Shown here one piece after another: positions 59,568-64,000 of a stretch of 64,000 nucleotides of DNA; the stretch's first letter is position 1; every line of letters starts with the position of its first letter. This stretch comes from SZAS-103 sp038234715. GTDB taxonomy: Bacteria > Pseudomonadota > Gammaproteobacteria > Xanthomonadales > Xanthomonadaceae. The DNA lies in the NCBI GenBank assembly GCA_038234715.1, contig JBBQTD010000015.1, positions 1-64,000 of the forward strand, read 5' to 3'. The notes under the pieces are model-generated. The model saw only the letters and a list, made by a program, of their open reading frames with translations. It made no database searches and had not been told where the DNA came from. The position numbers were made by a program, and so were the translations under genes.

Positions 59568-59876
59568 ATGAGCGACGGGTTCGTGGCACTGTACATTTTC
59601 ATGCTCGCGGCCATCTGCGGCCACGTGATCATCTCGCGGGTGCCAGTGATCCTGCACACCCCGCTCATGTCGGGATCGAACTTCGTACACGGGATCGTGC
59701 TGGTCGGTGCGATGGTGGCGCTGGGACATGCCGAAACCACCCTTGAGACGGTGATCGGCTTCATCGCGGTCCTGTTGGGCGCGGGTAATGCCGCCGGCGG
59801 CTACGTCGTGACCGAGCGCATGTTGGACATGTTCAAGTCCAGCCGGCCGGCTCCTGGCAGGGAAGTCAAGCCATGA
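59568..59876 (+). CDS. pntAB: NAD(P) transhydrogenase subunit alpha part 2
   Basis: A 102-residue membrane part of the alpha subunit with three hydrophobic helices (FVALYIFMLAAICGHVIISR, FVHGIVLVGAMVALGHA, VIGFIAVLLGAGNAAGGYVV). It forms part of the proton channel. A strong ggagg site precedes the ATG, and the stop overlaps pntB (ATGA). The promoter of pntAB-pntB must lie in the gap after the sigma factor gene, unless transcription continues from pntAA. Confidence 0.93.
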   Translation: MSDGFVALYIFMLAAICGHVIISRVPVILHTPLMSGSNFVHGIVLVGAMVALGHAETTLETVIGFIAVLLGAGNAAGGYVVTERMLDMFKSSRPAPGREVKP

Positions 59877-61303
59877 CTTTCGCGGAATGGCTGCAAGTGG
59901 CAGTTCGCGTGAGCTACCTGCTCGCCGCGCTGCTGTTCATCCTCGGGCTGCAGCGCATGTCGTCCCCGGTGACTGCGCGCAGCGGTATCCGCTGGGCCGG
60001 CGTTGGCATGATCCTGGCGACGATTGCGACGTTGTTCTATCACGGCCCGAATGGCGTCGGGTTGCAGCACATTCCCCTGATGGTGATTGCGGCCGGCATC
60101 GGCACGGCGGTCGCCTGGGTGTCGGGCAAGAAGGTCGCGATTACCGATATGCCGCAGATGGTCGCGCTGTACAACGGCATGGGCGGCGGGTCGGCGGCTG
60201 GCATTGGCGCGGTGGAGTTGATCAAGTTCTCATCGATGGCCAACAACGCGGGCTCCGCAATGCCGTCGACGATGACTCTGGTGCTGGGCGTCATCGGCGC
60301 CCTGATCGGTGCGATCTCGTTCTCCGGTTCGCTGGTCGCTTTCGCCAAGCTGCAGGGCTGGATGGACAAGCGCTTCCTGTTCCCGGGACAGCAGATATTC
60401 AATGCGCTCGTGTTCGTTGCTGCGATCGCGCTGGGCGTGGCCGCTGTGGTCTGGCTGCAGCAGCCGGTCATCGTCGGATTCTTTGTCGCCGCGCTCGCGG
60501 TCGGCCTGCTGATGACGCTGCCGATCGGCGGCGCCGACATGCCCGTCGTGATCTCGCTGTACAACGCCCTGACTGGCCTTGCCGTCGCATTCGAAGGTTA
60601 TGTGCTCGGCAATGAGACCCTGATTGTCGCGGGCATGGTCGTCGGCGCCGCCGGCACCTTGCTGACGCAGCTGATGGCGAAAGCGATGAACCGCTCGCTC
60701 GGGAACGTGCTGTTCGGCAACTTTGGGGCGGGCGGGGGCGAAGCGCAGGTGATCACTGGCTCGCAGAAGCCCATTGAAGCGAGCGACGTCGCCGCCATGA
60801 TGGCGTATGCCGAGCGCGTAGTGATCGTGCCGGGCTACGGCATGGCGGTTGCGCAGGCGCAACACAAGATCTGGGAATTGACCCAGCAATTGATCAAGCG
60901 CGGTGTCAAGGTGAAGTTCGCAATCCATCCGGTCGCTGGTCGTATGCCCGGCCACATGAACGTGTTGCTCGCCGAGGCGGGCGTGCCCTACGACCTGATC
61001 GCCGACATGGACGACATCAACCCCGAGTTCCCGAATACCGACGTGTCGCTGGTGATTGGAGCGAACGACGTGGTCAATCCGTCCGCGCGAACAGACAAGG
61101 CATCGCCGATCTACGGCATGCCGATCCTTGACGTGTCGAACTCGAAGAACACGATCGTGATCAAGCGCGGCAAAGGCACGGGATTCGCGGGCATCGAGAA
61201 TGCGTTGTTCTACGCGGACAACACGCGGATGCTCTACGGGGATGGCGCGGAAGCAGCGGGCCGGCTGGTGTCGGAACTCAAGGCGCTCGACGGCGGCCAC
61301 TAA
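59873..61303 (+). CDS. pntB: NAD(P) transhydrogenase subunit beta
   Basis: A 476-residue protein with eight or nine membrane helices, then the NADP(H)-binding domain III: VIVPGYGMAVAQAQHKIWEL, FAIHPVAGRMPGHMNVLLAE, VIGANDVVNPSARTDKASPI and VIKRGKGTGFAGIENALFY. It couples hydride transfer from NADH to NADP+ to proton entry. It is of normal length. sufT follows after 117 bp. Confidence 0.97.
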   Translation: MTFAEWLQVAVRVSYLLAALLFILGLQRMSSPVTARSGIRWAGVGMILATIATLFYHGPNGVGLQHIPLMVIAAGIGTAVAWVSGKKVAITDMPQMVALYNGMGGGSAAGIGAVELIKFSSMANNAGSAMPSTMTLVLGVIGALIGAISFSGSLVAFAKLQGWMDKRFLFPGQQIFNALVFVAAIALGVAAVVWLQQPVIVGFFVAALAVGLLMTLPIGGADMPVVISLYNALTGLAVAFEGYVLGNETLIVAGMVVGAAGTLLTQLMAKAMNRSLGNVLFGNFGAGGGEAQVITGSQKPIEASDVAAMMAYAERVVIVPGYGMAVAQAQHKIWELTQQLIKRGVKVKFAIHPVAGRMPGHMNVLLAEAGVPYDLIADMDDINPEFPNTDVSLVIGANDVVNPSARTDKASPIYGMPILDVSNSKNTIVIKRGKGTGFAGIENALFYADNTRMLYGDGAEAAGRLVSELKALDGGH

Positions 61304-61420
61304 AACGTATGGCCGGATCGCCGCGCAGTGTCTGCAAGGCGGTCCGTGCTGGACGGTGCAACGGCATCGGCATCTGGGGATCGTAACCGCTGCGCGCTCC
61401 GTCGCGACTACAATGACGGG

Positions 61421-61972
61421 ATGTACAGCCGCAACAGCGAACCGTTCAAGCTCGAACGCGACTGCGCCGCCGTCCTGGTGCCGCAGGGCGACCAGATCAC
61501 ATTGCCTGCGGGCAGCATCGGCTACATCTCGCAGGCGCTCGGCGGCAGCTACACGGTGTATGTGGAAGGCAACCTGTTCCGCATCGCAGGCCAAGACGCC
61601 GATGCGCTCGGCAAGGAACCGACCCTGCCGCCGGAACTGCCGGCCAATGCCAGCGACGACGATGTCGAGAAGCTGGTGTGGCGACAACTGCGCACCTGCT
61701 TCGACCCGGAGATCCCGATCAACGTCGTGGATCTCGGCCTGGTCTACGACTGCGACATTGAGCGGCTGGACGATGGTCGCCGCAAGGTCAATGTGCGCAT
61801 GACGCTGACCGCGCCGGGCTGCGGCATGGGCGATATCCTGGTCAGCGATGTGACCGACAAGCTCGAACTGATTCCCACCGTCGCCGAAGCCGACGTGGAC
61901 CTGGTGTTCGACCCGCCGTGGAACCAGACCATGATGTCCGACTCAGCGCGCCTCGAGACCGGAATGTTCTGA
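61421..61972 (+). CDS. sufT: putative Fe-S cluster assembly protein SufT (DUF59)
   Basis: A 183-residue protein. The C-terminal DUF59/MIP18 domain starts VEKLVWRQLRTCFDPEIPIN, followed by VVDLGLVYD, and holds the reactive Cys in TLTAPGCGMGDILVSDV and FDPPWNQTMMSDSARLETGM. The N-terminal extension (ERDCAAVLVPQGDQITLPAG) is the usual SufT one. SufT helps mature iron-sulfur proteins under high demand. ATG 61421 matches relatives; a longer frame from 61328 does not. Confidence 0.93.
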   Translation: MYSRNSEPFKLERDCAAVLVPQGDQITLPAGSIGYISQALGGSYTVYVEGNLFRIAGQDADALGKEPTLPPELPANASDDDVEKLVWRQLRTCFDPEIPINVVDLGLVYDCDIERLDDGRRKVNVRMTLTAPGCGMGDILVSDVTDKLELIPTVAEADVDLVFDPPWNQTMMSDSARLETGMF

Positions 61973-62532
61973 TCGGCGGCTGATCGACTCCGAAAGTGTG
62001 CGCTGTTCGCGCGTTTTTGCCCCCGAGACGGTTCCAGCGGTCATTTTTTGATCGTACGCGCGGGCGTCAATGTTGCGAAGCCGCATGCTGGTTGACGTCT
62101 CCAAAAGTAGCGCAATGCGGCACATTACGACGCGAGCGCCTTTCACACTCAGCCTGCATGGCGGCTGAAAAAGCCGTTGGCTTCAGTCACCCAAGTCAGG
62201 CAAGCGTCTAACAGCCGTGCATCAAGGCCACGGAAGCGTGTTTCTTGTGCAGCGCACCATATGATTAAAAAAAATTAATGATTGATGCGAAAAACCGTAG
62301 GTACCGTCGGACAGTTCGCGCAGGAGGCAGGGTCTGCGAACGAGATGGAATTCCGCAGTGTTGACACGTTCGTGCAGATGACTTGAAAAGACGTCGTGGT
62401 TCACAAAGACCGCGACGTTTGGGTAATACATAAGGGGTAATACAAGCAAAGTTCGGGGCGAGGGGATGCCCAAAATACAGCGCCGTTAGGCAATCCCGCC
62501 AGCGACGCACTCCACACAATCTGGGGTTACGA
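61973..62532. other. intergenic region with AT-rich segment upstream of the sedolisin gene
   Basis: About 560 bp with no supported gene. The part from about 62250 to 62480 is poorer in GC than its surroundings and has a ttaaaaaaaattaatgattg tract near 62263. It probably holds the promoter of the protease gene; I could not define -35 and -10 boxes with confidence. Confidence 0.4.
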
Positions 62533-64000
62533 ATGAAATCGACTACAAGCTTGCGTAAAACGTCTCTCGCGCTGGCCGTTGTGACGGCTATCTGCGCAAC
62601 CGGCATGGCCAGCGCCGCCTCCAGCGCGCAGGTCACCGTGGCGCACCCGGCCTACATGAGCTCGCGTGACGCCGTCATGGGTCCACTCGCAGCGTCGCAG
62701 CCGATCCAATTTCACGTTTCGCTGAAGCTGCGCGACCGCGCCGGTCTGGACGCCTTCATCGCAGGCATGAAGAATCATCCGGGTCAGGTGATGAGCACGG
62801 CCGAGTTCATGGCCAAGCACGCGCCGTCGCAGGCACAGGTGAACGCAGTCGTCAGCTACCTGACGAGCCAGGGTTTCAAGAACATCACGGTTGCTCCGAA
62901 CCACCAGTTGGTTTCCGCTGAAGGCACGGCCGCTTCCGTTAGCAGGGCGTTCTCGACCACGATGGCGCAGGTCAAGACTCGCGACGGACGCATCGCGTTC
63001 GGGAACACGACCGAAGCGAAGGTCCCGGCCTCGTTGCAGCCACACGTGGCCGCCATCATCGGCCTGCAGACGGTCAATATTGGCCATACGTTCGCGAAGG
63101 TCCTTCCAAAGGGCGGCGCGCATACGCTGGCGGTGACCGGTCACGATCCGACCGAGTTTGCGTCGATCTACGGCGCCTCGGGTACGCCGACTGCCGCGGG
63201 CGTCACCGTCGGCATCTTCACGCAGGGCAAGATCACCCAGTCCATCACCGACCTGAACAGCTTCACGTCATCGCACGGCTTGGCCACGGTCACGACGCAG
63301 ACTGTGCAGACCGGCGCTGCGAGCTCCGACGCCAGTGGCGTGGTCGAATGGGACCTGGACAGCCAGGACATCGTCGGCATGGGCGGCGGCCAGGTCGGCA
63401 AGATCATCTGGTACAACACACCGACGTTGTCCGAAGCGGACATGGACGCCAACTTCAACACGATCGTATCGGCGAATGCTGCCAAGATCATCGACGTGTC
63501 GATCGGCGGTTGCGAGACCGGTGCGAATTTTACTGCCTCGGATCAAATCTTTGCACAGGGCGTGGCGCAGGGCCAAACCTTCTCGATCTCGACCGGCGAT
63601 TCCGGCGCGGACGAGTGCGCCAACGGCGGCACAACGCCGAGCTGGCCGGCCAACTCGCAGTACGTGATCGCGGCATCGGGCACCACCCTGAACGCGTCGA
63701 CGACGACCTGGAGCAGCGAAACGGTATGGTCCGGGTCGGGCGGCAGCGAGAGCAAGTACGAACCGAAGCCAAGCTGGCAGACGTTGTGGTCCGGCGCGCA
63801 TCGCGGCGTCGCCGACATCGCATATGACGGCGATCCGAACTCCGGTTCGAAGATCACCACCAGCACCGGCATCCAGCAGGTCGGCGGTACCAGCCTGTCG
63901 GCTCCGCTCTTCGCCGGTGCGTGGGCACGTGTGATCGCCTCCAAGGGCACCGGCGTCGGCTTCGCCGGCCCGATCGTCTACCAGCTGCCGACCTCGGCGT
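62533..64000 (+). CDS. secreted S53 family serine-carboxyl protease (sedolisin/kumamolisin), 3' end outside the window
   Basis: Translating from ATG 62533 gives at least 489 residues without a stop. A signal peptide (LALAVVTAICATGMASA) is followed by an activation propeptide (QPIQFHVSLKLRDRAGLDAF) that would be cleaved off. The catalytic domain shows the sedolisin set: Glu272 and Asp276 in VVEWDLDSQD, oxyanion Asp356 in STGDSGADECA and Ser454 in GGTSLSAPLFAG. These enzymes are active at acid pH outside the cell. The gene runs past the right edge, so the Ca2+ site and any C-terminal domains are not seen. Confidence 0.93.
   Translation, partial: MKSTTSLRKTSLALAVVTAICATGMASAASSAQVTVAHPAYMSSRDAVMGPLAASQPIQFHVSLKLRDRAGLDAFIAGMKNHPGQVMSTAEFMAKHAPSQAQVNAVVSYLTSQGFKNITVAPNHQLVSAEGTAASVSRAFSTTMAQVKTRDGRIAFGNTTEAKVPASLQPHVAAIIGLQTVNIGHTFAKVLPKGGAHTLAVTGHDPTEFASIYGASGTPTAAGVTVGIFTQGKITQSITDLNSFTSSHGLATVTTQTVQTGAASSDASGVVEWDLDSQDIVGMGGGQVGKIIWYNTPTLSEADMDANFNTIVSANAAKIIDVSIGGCETGANFTASDQIFAQGVAQGQTFSISTGDSGADECANGGTTPSWPANSQYVIAASGTTLNASTTTWSSETVWSGSGGSESKYEPKPSWQTLWSGAHRGVADIAYDGDPNSGSKITTSTGIQQVGGTSLSAPLFAGAWARVIASKGTGVGFAGPIVYQLPTSA

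Noticed and set aside
60230..61687. A 485-codon minus-strand frame antisense to pntB and sufT
   Set aside because: Same reason; pntB is certain on the plus strand.

Overview
The window looks like a chromosome segment of a high-GC gammaproteobacterium of the Xanthomonadales (Rhodanobacteraceae or Xanthomonadaceae type). Reasons seen in the sequence: the order thrS-infC-rpmI-rplT-pheS-pheT-ihfA-merR-like-tRNA-Pro, an infC product with the Xanthomonas-type N-terminus, a three-subunit pnt transhydrogenase, and several secreted M13, M28 and S53 peptidases. The genus cannot be fixed from the sequence alone. All functions are read from motifs by eye; no database search was run.

Region 1 (1 to about 9,960) is accessory DNA. 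It holds an unknown repeat-bearing protein, a von Willebrand A protein, a class II-type histone deacetylase homologue, an archaeo-eukaryotic-primase/helicase fusion with a small upstream partner, and three toxin-antitoxin loci: Phd/zeta, a broken HigB/HigA-like pair, and a DUF1778/GNAT pair with a perfect palindromic operator. It ends at a damaged 3' half of a tRNA-Arg(ACG) gene followed by a terminator, which looks like the right border of an integrated island. Between the broken HigB gene and the GNAT toxin lies a 48-bp relic of a second primase-helicase gene.

Region 2 (10,139 to 14,769) has a sulfotransferase-like protein with a class IV aminotransferase, then an MBOAT O-acyltransferase with an SGNH-type partner. 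Region 3 (15,014 to 22,926) is the conserved translation cluster ending in tRNA-Pro(GGG). It is followed by a truncated tyrosine recombinase flanked by an 18-bp direct repeat and by six 50-bp tandem repeats, a second integration scar.

Region 4 (23,937 to 42,217) is rich in exported proteins: proline iminopeptidase, an M28 peptidase bracketed by two related NTF2-like proteins, an SH3/His-rich protein, two M13 peptidases, a MoaD-like protein beside a BNR-repeat protein, a histone H1-like protein, a MaoC hydratase, a MATE exporter and a lytic transglycosylase. Region 5 (42,456 to 46,538) reads as an envelope glycolipid module: glycosyltransferase, DUF2334 deacetylase, LPG-synthase-like membrane protein and fatty acid desaturase. 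Region 6 (46,632 to 56,346) mixes small enzymes, a response regulator with a very long Ala/Val/Pro tail, a lipoprotein metallo-hydrolase, a 21/42-bp heptad repeat array, and a NUDIX, exonuclease, nitroreductase and DUF1631 group.

Region 7 (56,523 to 61,972) is the proton-translocating transhydrogenase, with pntAA separated from pntAB-pntB by an opposite-strand sigma factor operon, then sufT. The window ends inside a secreted sedolisin (S53) protease gene.
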